Positions 9,882 to 18,865 of a stretch of DNA of 31,147 nucleotides are shown here, in pieces. This stretch comes from a virus. Each line of letters opens with the position of its first letter. Position 1 is the stretch's first letter. The position numbers and the translations under genes were made by a program. The notes beneath the pieces were generated by a model that saw nothing but the letters and a program-made list of their open reading frames with translations, ran no database searches and was not told where the DNA came from. The DNA is taken from positions 1-31,147 of IMG/VR virus record IMGVR_UViG_3300032032_000015; one strand, given 5' to 3'.

Positions 9882-10805
9882 TTAACTTAACTTCTTAAAT
9901 TCAACATCTATTTTAGAATAATCAACTCTATCAAAACCGTCTGAATGTTTTATAACCGCATAAGAAGGAATTTCGTCTGACATGACTCCTTGATAAACTC
10001 CTGTTCCAAATAGTTTGTTTATATATTCAAAACTATAAATATTTAATCCTTTATTAGATTTTCCTATTAATTTTATGCTATGTTTTCCTTTTCTATCAGA
10101 AAAAGCACCAGCAATATTTCCAACACTTTGAGCAGTTTGTCCCCATGCTTGAGTTTCTGCTAGATTAGCATTAGCTTCTGCTTCCGCATAACCATCCATC
10201 ATACCCGCAGCTCTTGCCATATCAGCATTAGTTCTAGCTTCTTCAACAGCAAACATATATTCCTCTCCTTTAGCAGCAAAATCTTGTTCTCGTGATGCTT
10301 GACCAATAGTAAGATCTTGATAACGCGTTGTAGCGGCAACTTTTTGTGTCTGCATTGCGGCTTCTCCTTGTGCTCTAAGCTTAGCATTACCAGCTTCTTG
10401 TTCTTGAATACTCGCAGCAATACCTTTTTTACTTTTCAATGCCATCATAGCTAGAGCTGTAGCACCACCCGCTGCCATTCCAGTAGCTTCCATTGTATCT
10501 AAAGTATTAGCCAAACTTATATCGGCTTCTTCTGCTTGCATCTCTGCCGCAGCAGTTGAAACTTGAAGTTGATTATAAGGATTTGTTATTTGTCCTGATA
10601 AATCACTAGCCAAACCTGACAAATCAGTTATTCCTGCGTAAGGATTAACGATATCTTGACGGTTTTCTTTTAAACTACTTAATTCAGTTTCCCATCTCTG
10701 CTTTTCAGTTTTTGCATCGTTCGCAGCTTTTTTAGCTTTATTTGCTGCTGCGGCTCCTGCTCCAACTGCTATCGCGGTTGCTGCGACTGCTGTTACTACT
10801 GCCAT
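9882..10805 (-). CDS. Ala-rich virion protein with C-terminal S74-like chaperone domain
   Basis: The N-terminus (MAVVTAVAATAIAVGAGAAA) is strongly hydrophobic and Ala/Gly-rich, consistent with a membrane-inserting segment. Residues 25-230 are helical and rich in Ala, Gln and Glu. Residues 236-307 look like the endosialidase-type intramolecular chaperone (Peptidase S74): SDRKGKHSIKLIG, then IYSFEYINKLFG and VYQGVMSDE. In that family the protein cuts itself before or near the SD pair with help from a lysine, releasing the chaperone after trimer folding; S236 and K241 are the matching residues here. The usual SDRRLKK is SDRKGKH here, so self-cleavage is uncertain. Similar small Ala-rich proteins with this ending occur in marine phages. 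Size, hydrophobic start and gene order suggest a gp14-like ejection protein. The upstream stop and this ATG share the TAAAATG context. Confidence 0.75.
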   Translation of the reverse strand: MAVVTAVAATAIAVGAGAAAANKAKKAANDAKTEKQRWETELSSLKENRQDIVNPYAGITDLSGLASDLSGQITNPYNQLQVSTAAAEMQAEEADISLANTLDTMEATGMAAGGATALAMMALKSKKGIAASIQEQEAGNAKLRAQGEAAMQTQKVAATTRYQDLTIGQASREQDFAAKGEEYMFAVEEARTNADMARAAGMMDGYAEAEANANLAETQAWGQTAQSVGNIAGAFSDRKGKHSIKLIGKSNKGLNIYSFEYINKLFGTGVYQGVMSDEIPSYAVIKHSDGFDRVDYSKIDVEFKKLS

Positions 10806-10806
10806 T

Positions 10807-11217
10807 TTATTCTATATTTTTAATTATTTCATAAGAAGGATCTGTGTCAACAGTCCAACCTAGTTTTTTATGTGTTTCAATTAATCCTTTATTTCTACCA
10901 ATAGAAAATATTTGTTTTTTCCCTTCTTTTTTACACACTTCTTCTGCGGTATTTATTAAGAGTTCTATAGCTTCTTTTCTATCTTTATCTCTATATTCGG
11001 GGTTAGATACAATCCATTCTAATAATACTCCACTAGAATTAGTAAAATATAAAAATCCTGCGACTATTAAAACGTCTTCTTTGTATACCATTAAACCACC
11101 TGTTCCATTGTTTGGTAAAAATTCTTTGGGAGGATTCTGCCATTTAGGCCAAGTATCCCACCATTTAACTAAAATATCCCAATCAGATTCTTTTAGTTGT
11201 CTAATATTTAATTTCAT
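10807..11217 (-). CDS. GNAT-like acetyltransferase fold protein
   Basis: This 136-aa protein has the layout of a GNAT N-acetyltransferase: MKLNIRQLKESDWDILVKWW at the start (strand 1 and helix 1), then GGLMVYKEDVLIVAGFLYF (strands 2-3), LLEWIVSNPEYRDKDR (strand 4 and the acetyl-CoA loop), a long helix with KEAIELLINTAEEVCKKEG, and IFSIGRNKGLIETHKKLGW (strand 5 with the common 'hxKLGF' ending). The canonical Q/R-x-x-G-x-G/A loop is not intact; YRDKDRKEA stands in its place, so acetyl-CoA binding may be weakened or altered. It lies between the nozzle genes and the internal proteins, in the same operon, with spacing of a few bases. In family terms it could modify a virion or host protein; the target is not visible from sequence. 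The fold call is moderately firm and the activity uncertain. Confidence 0.65.
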   Translation of the reverse strand: MKLNIRQLKESDWDILVKWWDTWPKWQNPPKEFLPNNGTGGLMVYKEDVLIVAGFLYFTNSSGVLLEWIVSNPEYRDKDRKEAIELLINTAEEVCKKEGKKQIFSIGRNKGLIETHKKLGWTVDTDPSYEIIKNIE

Positions 11218-11222
11218 ATAAT

Positions 11223-12632
11223 TTATCTATTACTGTAGTTACTACCTACTGCAAATAATTCTTTAGGTCCGGTAGGATCCGTAGTATTATCTGTTTGTAG
11301 TTTCACCGTTGCATAAAATGCTTTGATACCAGATTCTTGCGCAGCATCTGGAATTACTTCCATAGCTCTTACGGTACCATTATTTTTTAGAGCTGCATAA
11401 TAAGTGTTTTGTTTTCTATCAAAACCCGCTCTATATTCTATTTGTGATACAGGATCTGTATAAAATCCTTCATCATAACTATATATTCTTTCTACACTAT
11501 CTGTATAACTTGTATTTCCTAAAATAGGCTCTTGAGGATTAGAATCTACCCCTGTTACATCACTTGTAAAACTACTAACAGGTACTTCCCAACCATTACT
11601 TCCTTCATAACTAATAGTTTTAAAAGTTTTCATTCTTGTAGGTTGAGGATTAAATACAAATGTTACACTAGAACTATATTGTTCTCCATAAAAATTATTA
11701 TATAGAGGATTTATATAGTGCTGGTAAATTCCATTCTTTTTAAAACTTATAAATCTTCCTAAACAACTAGTAGTTAACCATGGGGTATAGTCAAAGAAAC
11801 TAGTCCACCCGTTTATTCTTTCATCATATGCTATAGTGGTTTGAGGATTTCCTAAAGTAATAACGTAGTTTTTATTATAAATATCCCATCCCCCAGTTAT
11901 TTCTCCATCTTGAGATAAAGTATCTCTAAAATAATCTATCATTCCAAAATTAGAAATTTGTTCTATACCACTAGCTCCTAGTTTTAACACTGCAGATTGG
12001 TCTTTATCAGTCCAGTATTTATTATAACCATGTATAGCAAAAGATCCTGGGTTTTTAGATATTCCATAATTTCCTTGAAAAGGAGTTATTTGTCCTATTA
12101 CTAAAGTTCCAGTAGTAGTTAATTTAGAACCATCCGCGGTATAAATAGCGTCTTTATCTATCAAAGCATTATTAACTTTCTTTTCTTGGAATATTAACAG
12201 ATTAGTATTTTCTGCATATAATTTTTGTATACTACCTGACCTTGGGTCTACAGTTCTACTTATAACTTCACCTATAGGAAATTGATTTGTGTTGTTTATT
12301 CCTGTACGAGAATTAAATATTCCTGAATAAATTAATCTATTAGTAAACACTTGTTGTTGAGGACTATCTTCTACTGAATAAGCTTTAATTCCATAATCTG
12401 TTGATACATTGTTATAACCTCCTCGTATTCTAGCTTCTTCTATATACCAATCTTCATATACATTTGCATCTATATAACCATCACCTGTTGCAGGATTTGG
12501 TGTACCATTAGTGGTACCTCCACTATTAACACCTACGGGTGCGGGAGGATCGAGCTCAGTGTATTGAGTAGCGTTCTTCAATCTCTTTAACCAAAAGGAG
12601 TTAAAATATGATAGTTCTATAGTAGTAGCCAT
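11223..12632 (-). CDS. Tail nozzle/muzzle companion protein (beta-propeller-like)
   Basis: The 469-aa protein is rich in beta-forming and aromatic residues. Motifs such as YGIKAYSVEDSPQQQVFTNR, IYSGIFNSRTGINNTNQFP, TGTLVIGQITPFQGNYGISK and YDERINGWTSFFDYTPW are typical of the second half of tail tubular protein B / nozzle proteins of podoviruses and of crAss-like muzzle proteins. It starts about 30 bases after the 1648-aa protein, whose N-terminus matches the first half of such nozzles. My reading is that the nozzle is made of two polypeptides here. A Pro/Gly/Thr-rich linker (about residues 28-50) near the start may join it to its partner. Location would be the distal end of the short tail. 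Homology is recognised by pattern only; a separate tail-fibre adaptor is the alternative. Confidence 0.7.
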   Translation of the reverse strand: MATTIELSYFNSFWLKRLKNATQYTELDPPAPVGVNSGGTTNGTPNPATGDGYIDANVYEDWYIEEARIRGGYNNVSTDYGIKAYSVEDSPQQQVFTNRLIYSGIFNSRTGINNTNQFPIGEVISRTVDPRSGSIQKLYAENTNLLIFQEKKVNNALIDKDAIYTADGSKLTTTGTLVIGQITPFQGNYGISKNPGSFAIHGYNKYWTDKDQSAVLKLGASGIEQISNFGMIDYFRDTLSQDGEITGGWDIYNKNYVITLGNPQTTIAYDERINGWTSFFDYTPWLTTSCLGRFISFKKNGIYQHYINPLYNNFYGEQYSSSVTFVFNPQPTRMKTFKTISYEGSNGWEVPVSSFTSDVTGVDSNPQEPILGNTSYTDSVERIYSYDEGFYTDPVSQIEYRAGFDRKQNTYYAALKNNGTVRAMEVIPDAAQESGIKAFYATVKLQTDNTTDPTGPKELFAVGSNYSNR

Positions 12633-12661
12633 ATATTATTATTACTTGTTTTTACTTATTA

Positions 12662-15600
12662 TTACACCGGTCCTGTACAATCTATACATGGGCTTCCTGT
12701 TGCTCCTGTAGTGCCGTCATAAAAATCTACCGAGAACCGTGAATCTCCCGGATAAGCTCCACAACCAGGTCCTGATATTCCATTGTTTCTTACTACATAT
12801 TCACCTGGAGTATCAAATTGATAGGTTATAAAAGAACTTGTAGCTCCTGTTCCTCCTACTGTTAAGTTGTTCCAACTTCCTACTGTTACTCCAAATTTAT
12901 CTATAGCAGGTTGCCAACTAGCAGCTGCACTAGTTCTGTAAATAATAGTATAATATGTTTGAAAATCAACTGGTAATAAAGTAGCGTTTTTATCTAATTT
13001 AGCAGTAATTACTAATTCACCTTGAGTTAAAGCTGCATTACTAAAAGCTGGTGGTGGGTCTGGAAAACAATAAGTTGGAGCTAACCAACCCGCTATAGCT
13101 TCTGTTAATACATTATAATATCTTATTCCTGCTCCTCCTGTCACAGGGTAACTAGTAATACCACTTCCAGCTGGTGCTGGTAATGTACCAAAATAAGAAT
13201 CACTTCCACTTAGTGTAGCATTATTTACAAAATTACTTGCTCCAAAGAATACTTCTAAAGGTAAACCAGTACCTGAACTACATGTAGTATCTAACCCTGC
13301 CATTGCACTTGTAGGTCCATAACATATTGCTTGTTCTGTATCAGGTATACCCACAACTATATCTACATCTATACTGGTAGATAAACTATTAGGACTAGAT
13401 ACACACGTTATAGAAGCATCGGTTAACGTAGCTTCAATTGTATAAGTGCCGTTTATTAAAGAACCACCCGTTATAGTAACCACACCTGTATAAGGGTCTA
13501 TACTAAATACCGCTGTAGAGCCCACTGGAGCTGATGTGGTAGCAAGAGTCCAACATAATTCTGCTGTATTATTAACTAAATCTATAGAACCGTTTTGTCC
13601 AATAAATGTCCCAATATTAGTATTACCTATTATAAAACCTATATTAGAAGATCCACCTGCTTGTCTAGTTGTAGGATCTAAAGCACTATAAAATCCTGCA
13701 GCTGGAGGTCCAGCTTGATCTACTACAGGCGCTATATTTGTTAAAGTAATAGTGGTTAGATTATTTAAATCATCTACATATAAACCTGCTCCAGATGTAG
13801 TTCTAAAAGAAATTGTCCATGAATCTGCTTTTGTACCTGAAGGTGTTCCATACCAAAATTCTTGATTAGTTTCTATATCAAAATCTCTATTAGGGGTTCC
13901 AGCTGGAGTATCTACTAAAACAAATGGAGGTGTAGGTGTAGTAACATCATTTCCATTATTATCTAATATCTCGGTAATTACTGCTCCTACTCCTGCAGGA
14001 CCATCTAAAGTTATCCAATTACCTGAAGAATCAGTAAATTTAAAATCAGTATTAGTTTTAAAACCTATTACATTATCTTCAGCTACTACTCCCATAGTTG
14101 AGGTAGAACTTAAAACACCTGCATATTCATCTAACACTTGATCATTTAAAAATACTAAATTACCTGTAGTAGTAGTTTCCCAGAATATATCTATTAAACT
14201 TTCTACGGGTTCTGTTTCTGACACGCTTAAATAAGGTACCATACACGCAGTAGCACCTCCTAAAACTGTAGGATATCCTTGATTAGTAACATATGCGCCT
14301 AAGGTATTCAATACTGGGGAGGTTGGTTCTGTTAATTGAGGTTGAGGTTCTTCCGCCCCTACTTTAAGACCAGCACATAAAGGATTTTGTTCTACATTAT
14401 AAAAACTTTGTTCCGCTCCAGCAGGTCCCCAAGGAATTTGAGGAAATGTAACTACAGGTGCACCAGCGTTATCAAACACTCTACTAACGTTATTAAATTC
14501 TCCTTTAGTAGCATTAGGATCAAAGGGAGAATTTGCTAATTCTAAACCACCTGAACCTACTGAGCCTATAGTTGTAACTTCATCTGGTTTTCTACCCGGG
14601 AAATATTGAGTATTCCACGGATTAAGTCTAGAATTATAATATTGTACCGTTGGTAATTGTTTAGCAATAACAGAAGGATTATTTACTCTTCCAAATAACT
14701 TAACAGAAGCAGAAAATTCATTTTGTAAAGGTCCTACTTCATTTAAATCTCTTGGGACTTTATTTATATTATCACTTAACAAAATAGAAAAAGCTACTCT
14801 TCCTCTATCAATAACGCTTGTTACGGGATAACCAGATACAAAACCAGGTAAATAAACATTATAATATTCTTGTTCTTGTTGTTTTACTACAAATTTATAC
14901 GATCCCCAACCTAATACGTTAACTGGATTAACAATTACTTCAATTTGCGCTCCACTACCTGTACCTCCAGTCACATCTAAGCGCTGTCCTGTAGCATAAC
15001 CAAATCCACCATCTAAAATTTTTCCACCTGTTATTCCTCCACCAGCATCTATTTGAGTAACTTCAAAACTAAAGTTTTGTCCCAAACCTAAATCTCCAGC
15101 GGGATAAACCACCCCACATACATCTCCTAAAGTGTATAATGTTCCTGCACTATCAATAGTGAAAGAATCTATGCTAGTATTTTTATAAGACTTATATAAT
15201 CCTGGTTCTCCAGTTTGTTCATTCTTGGTAACTTGAGTTATACCATTATCTACAACCACTCTTAATACACTACCCAACCATTTATAAGTAATTACATCAC
15301 TAATAGGATTATTAACTTCTTCCCATTCTTTATAAGGAACATAAATAGTAGAACCATTTTTAGTAGGATCATCATCATTTTTAGATAATATAACACTTGA
15401 TTGTCTTCCATATCTATCTGCTAATACCCATCCTACTTGATAATTTCTATTTTGCTTAACGGTGTGATTAGGATATTGAGCATAATTATTAAAGTTTAAA
15501 GACTTATCATTGTAAGTTACTTGATAATCTAAAGTACTGGGAGGAGTATGATTTTGGGTATAATTTCCATAAGTAATTCTACTTCCAATAATTTCTTGAG

Positions 15601-17608
15601 CTAAAGCTTTTACTGGTACTTTATCATAAACTCTAGTATCTTGATTAGAAGGAAGAGTTTTAAATGGTTTTATAGATTTATAATCAAAAGTATAATACCA
15701 TTGAGTAGTAGAAATAGAAGGTATACTAGTAATTTCTCCTATTGAAATTGCACTAGTATCTATAGATTCTAATATTTTAGTAGATAATCCATCAGATTCT
15801 TTATATAAAATTTCTATACTATCTATTTGATAATTATCTCTTAAAGCCGCTAATGCTTCAGTAGAATTTAATCCATCATCAGGTAAAGGAATTTTTAAAG
15901 CTACTTGATCTACTCTATTTTCAAACCACTGCACAATTGTACTCGTATAAGAGTCTACCATATCTTGAGTACTTTCGTTAGGACCACCTCCAAAAAGACC
16001 ATTTTGTTTAGGTATAAAACATATTTGAGTAAAAGGAGCAGATAGTGAATATTCATTGTCTGCAAATTTAAATCTATAACTAAATCTTATAAATTTATCT
16101 TCTATAAAATCTGGATCACCAGTAAAACTATTATCAAAATTAGGATTTGCACTAACACTAATATCATCACCACCAGTTCCTACTGCGGTTGTAGTTATAT
16201 CTTTAGTTAATTGTATAGTTATACTAGTACCCGGAGTAATAGCATCAATAGCGAATATTCTTACATCATCAGCTATAGTAATTGAAGCATCTATACTAGT
16301 AACTAAATCTCCTACTTTAGGTGTGTATTGAGGACTAGGATCTGCAATTGTATTTATATAAGGATAATATAAAACAATAGGAGTACCAGCTGCTATAACT
16401 CCTACAGCTGTAGCTCCATCAAAAGTAGTATTAAATCCATTTTCTTCTAACCTCTCACTAGCATTTTCCATGGTAGTTCTAGAGAAAGTAATATCTATAG
16501 TACTAGGACTTACATATGTACCTGGAGTTTGCGCAACACTACCATCTTTAAAGTTATTGTAAATAGTAACTGAAACATTTGGATCAATTAAAATAACCTC
16601 CCATAATTCTTGAGCTAATTGACCTGGAAAACCAGTTACAATATCTCCCACTTGTATACCAGTAGTATCTGCCATGGTGAGAGTATAACCTCTTAATGTA
16701 GATTGAGCTCCTGCGGTAATTTCTAATATATTTTGATCTAATAATAAAGGAACTTCATAAGGATAATATTTACACACTGAAATTTGATCTTCATTTGTAT
16801 AATAATTAGGACACGCTATATTATTAGGATTAGCAGAGCTTACATTGATTCTTCTAGGTTGATTTCTATTATCTGTCCAAAATAATAAATCTTCTAATAA
16901 ATTAATTCCATAAATACGATTTTGTTGACTAAAATTTAACCAACTTCCTCTTACCAACAATGTTAATAACTCATCTTCAACACTATAACGATGTATAGTA
17001 TTAGCCCATCCTATAACCAATTTATCTCCAGGCCCAGTAAAAGCTCCACCATTTAATGCAATAGATTGACTTATTACTATATTAGTAGGATTTACCTCAA
17101 TTACTAATGGATCATTATCAGGAGGATTTCCAAGCCATTCACACCCTTGAACTAACATTCCTACTTCAATACCCAATACTTGTGGGTTTAATTGTAAACC
17201 TCCAGGACCCTCTGTCCATAAAGTAATAGTAGTACCACTTTGTAGAGCCGAACCACTATACGCTACAATATCTCTAGGTTGTTGATCAGTTCCTGTATAA
17301 CCAGTACTAAACACATATATTTCACCAGTAGTTTCATTCGTGTATTGTCCTATTACTTTACCTGTATATCCTAATCCTAAATTAGGTGCTACATTACCAT
17401 TATCATATCCAGTATTTAAATAAGCTGTTCCTAATCCATTTACCATTAACTGATTTCCAGGAATATTCTCAAATTCACCAACACTGGATCCTTCTGATCT
17501 ACTTATTTGTAGATTATTAGCATCTCTGTATTCGCCATTCGGTATTAATCTATCATCCAAGTCTTTATTCATCTTGGATTTTATAAAATTATTCCTTATT
17601 TCTGGCAT
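12662..17608 (-). CDS. Very large tail nozzle/muzzle protein with added surface domains
   Basis: The start MPEIRNNFIKSKMNKDLDDR followed by LIPNGEYRDANNLQISRSEG is a recognisable opening of nozzle (tail tubular B-like) proteins in marine and crAss-like podoviruses. FSYRFKFADNEYSLSAPF and NYQVGWVLADRYGRQSSV fit the same family. At 1648 aa it is far longer than T7 gp12 (about 800 aa). The extra length includes a Gly-rich repeat domain at about residues 810-892 (GGGITGGKILDGGFGYATGQ, then VTGGTGSGAQIEV) and an Ig/cadherin-like stretch near residues 1330-1420 (FSIDPYTGVVTITGGSLING). The C-terminal 250 residues hold several cysteines, ending GSPCIDCTGPV. It forms or decorates the tail tip, where the added domains could contact the cell surface. 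ATG at 17608 lies 3 bases after the upstream stop. The family call is good; the receptor role is inferred. Confidence 0.8.
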   Translation of the reverse strand: MPEIRNNFIKSKMNKDLDDRLIPNGEYRDANNLQISRSEGSSVGEFENIPGNQLMVNGLGTAYLNTGYDNGNVAPNLGLGYTGKVIGQYTNETTGEIYVFSTGYTGTDQQPRDIVAYSGSALQSGTTITLWTEGPGGLQLNPQVLGIEVGMLVQGCEWLGNPPDNDPLVIEVNPTNIVISQSIALNGGAFTGPGDKLVIGWANTIHRYSVEDELLTLLVRGSWLNFSQQNRIYGINLLEDLLFWTDNRNQPRRINVSSANPNNIACPNYYTNEDQISVCKYYPYEVPLLLDQNILEITAGAQSTLRGYTLTMADTTGIQVGDIVTGFPGQLAQELWEVILIDPNVSVTIYNNFKDGSVAQTPGTYVSPSTIDITFSRTTMENASERLEENGFNTTFDGATAVGVIAAGTPIVLYYPYINTIADPSPQYTPKVGDLVTSIDASITIADDVRIFAIDAITPGTSITIQLTKDITTTAVGTGGDDISVSANPNFDNSFTGDPDFIEDKFIRFSYRFKFADNEYSLSAPFTQICFIPKQNGLFGGGPNESTQDMVDSYTSTIVQWFENRVDQVALKIPLPDDGLNSTEALAALRDNYQIDSIEILYKESDGLSTKILESIDTSAISIGEITSIPSISTTQWYYTFDYKSIKPFKTLPSNQDTRVYDKVPVKALAQEIIGSRITYGNYTQNHTPPSTLDYQVTYNDKSLNFNNYAQYPNHTVKQNRNYQVGWVLADRYGRQSSVILSKNDDDPTKNGSTIYVPYKEWEEVNNPISDVITYKWLGSVLRVVVDNGITQVTKNEQTGEPGLYKSYKNTSIDSFTIDSAGTLYTLGDVCGVVYPAGDLGLGQNFSFEVTQIDAGGGITGGKILDGGFGYATGQRLDVTGGTGSGAQIEVIVNPVNVLGWGSYKFVVKQQEQEYYNVYLPGFVSGYPVTSVIDRGRVAFSILLSDNINKVPRDLNEVGPLQNEFSASVKLFGRVNNPSVIAKQLPTVQYYNSRLNPWNTQYFPGRKPDEVTTIGSVGSGGLELANSPFDPNATKGEFNNVSRVFDNAGAPVVTFPQIPWGPAGAEQSFYNVEQNPLCAGLKVGAEEPQPQLTEPTSPVLNTLGAYVTNQGYPTVLGGATACMVPYLSVSETEPVESLIDIFWETTTTGNLVFLNDQVLDEYAGVLSSTSTMGVVAEDNVIGFKTNTDFKFTDSSGNWITLDGPAGVGAVITEILDNNGNDVTTPTPPFVLVDTPAGTPNRDFDIETNQEFWYGTPSGTKADSWTISFRTTSGAGLYVDDLNNLTTITLTNIAPVVDQAGPPAAGFYSALDPTTRQAGGSSNIGFIIGNTNIGTFIGQNGSIDLVNNTAELCWTLATTSAPVGSTAVFSIDPYTGVVTITGGSLINGTYTIEATLTDASITCVSSPNSLSTSIDVDIVVGIPDTEQAICYGPTSAMAGLDTTCSSGTGLPLEVFFGASNFVNNATLSGSDSYFGTLPAPAGSGITSYPVTGGAGIRYYNVLTEAIAGWLAPTYCFPDPPPAFSNAALTQGELVITAKLDKNATLLPVDFQTYYTIIYRTSAAASWQPAIDKFGVTVGSWNNLTVGGTGATSSFITYQFDTPGEYVVRNNGISGPGCGAYPGDSRFSVDFYDGTTGATGSPCIDCTGPV

Positions 17609-17611
17609 AGT

Positions 17612-18859
17612 TTAATGTTTTAACCATTTAGATTTTCCTCTCATAACCTGAACTATTTCATCAAGTTTAATATTAGATAATCTTATTTTTGCATTTCTTA
17701 ATTTAGCACTCGCCTCTTTTTTGTATCTCTGTACTATATATTCTTGAACATTTCTTCTAGTAGCTAATACCGCGTGATTTATATAAGCATAAATTGCTGC
17801 TTCTGCAAGTTTAGGAACTTGACTATCTAAATCATAAGCTAATCCATCTGATATGTATTCTAATACTATTAATCTTCCTATTAAATTACTAGAAAAAGAC
17901 ATTTTACCTTCTCTAGCATTTAGAGTAAACCAACCATTGTATTGAGCATATTCAGGTACTGATCCATACTGTTGACCCCAGTACCAGTAACCCCCATAAC
18001 CCCAACCATAACCAGCCCAATCAGCTCCAGCATTATATAAATTCCAGTTAAAGTCTTGGTTTATTAAATTAGTGTTTGCTGTACGCCATCTTTCTTCTAT
18101 TAAAGAAGTTCCTTCTAAATTATCTCCAAAATTATCTTGAGTAGGTACTCCTTCTGCATCTTGAACTGGAGTTTCATAAGGATTGGTTGTTAGGTTATTA
18201 GCAGGATATATTATTCTTTGCACTCCTAATTGATCTATCCAAGACACTCTTACGTAATTAACATAGTCTTGAGGTAATACTACACTTAAACTTGGTGGAA
18301 TAGTAAGTTCTTGAGATTCTATGCTTTTTAAAGTATCATAACTAAATTCTTGTAAACATCTTTTAGCATGAAATATAATATCACTTCTTTTTACATTAGG
18401 AATTAATTTCTGATGGCCTACATATGCTACCATAAAATTGTTTACTACATCTTCTAGTGTTAAATAAGCATATTCTCCATAGTTTTGTTCAGTAGTAACT
18501 CCATAAGCGTCTCTAAGTCCATAATTTCCTCCATCTAACATTTTTAATTGAACCACTACAACATTATTTTGTGGTAATATTATAGGAACCGCAGGAGTTC
18601 CTAAAGTTATAGTGTTACCTATTAAAGTAAATTGAGTTATATATTCTGTATAATTTATTCCGTCAGGACTAGTGTATAATTTAAAATTATTTAATGCGTA
18701 ATCCACCGCTGTAGGATCCCAACTCCCTAAAATTAAATCTGTATCAAACGTAAACGTCCATGTACTTTCTCCTCCTACTGATTCTATTACAAATCCCTGC
18801 GCACCCGCGTAATATTGTTGATTAGTTTCGGTGATTAATCCACCATCTGGAATTGCCAT
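17612..18859 (-). CDS. Head-tail ring/adaptor protein with N-terminal beta domain
   Basis: From about residue 130 on (YAYLTLEDVVNNFMVAYVG, VKRSDIIFHAKRCLQEFSYD, VVLPQDYVNYVRVSWID) the protein matches the conserved core of crAss-like ring proteins and tail tubular A-like gatekeepers, which stack below the portal. The core ends in a helical, Arg/Lys-rich segment (VPKLAEAAIYAYINHAVLATR onwards). Residues 1-125 form an extra beta-rich domain (TFTFDTDLILGSWDPTAV, FKLYTSPDGINYTEY) not usual for this core. Residues 278-299 are an odd Gly/Trp/Tyr-rich loop (WAGYGWGYGGYWYWGQQYG). The gene is 6 bases downstream of the other ring gene and 3 bases upstream of the nozzle gene, which fits the usual order of adaptor then nozzle. 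Confidence in the structural role is good; the exact ring number is not resolvable. Confidence 0.75.
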   Translation of the reverse strand: MAIPDGGLITETNQQYYAGAQGFVIESVGGESTWTFTFDTDLILGSWDPTAVDYALNNFKLYTSPDGINYTEYITQFTLIGNTITLGTPAVPIILPQNNVVVVQLKMLDGGNYGLRDAYGVTTEQNYGEYAYLTLEDVVNNFMVAYVGHQKLIPNVKRSDIIFHAKRCLQEFSYDTLKSIESQELTIPPSLSVVLPQDYVNYVRVSWIDQLGVQRIIYPANNLTTNPYETPVQDAEGVPTQDNFGDNLEGTSLIEERWRTANTNLINQDFNWNLYNAGADWAGYGWGYGGYWYWGQQYGSVPEYAQYNGWFTLNAREGKMSFSSNLIGRLIVLEYISDGLAYDLDSQVPKLAEAAIYAYINHAVLATRRNVQEYIVQRYKKEASAKLRNAKIRLSNIKLDEIVQVMRGKSKWLKH

Positions 18860-18865
18860 ATTTTA

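Noticed and set aside
10199-10420. Minus-strand frame of 73 codons within the Ala-rich S74-domain gene
   Set aside because: It is an out-of-frame overlap inside a well-supported gene; the Lys/Leu-rich product looks like a shifted reading of Ala/Glu codons.
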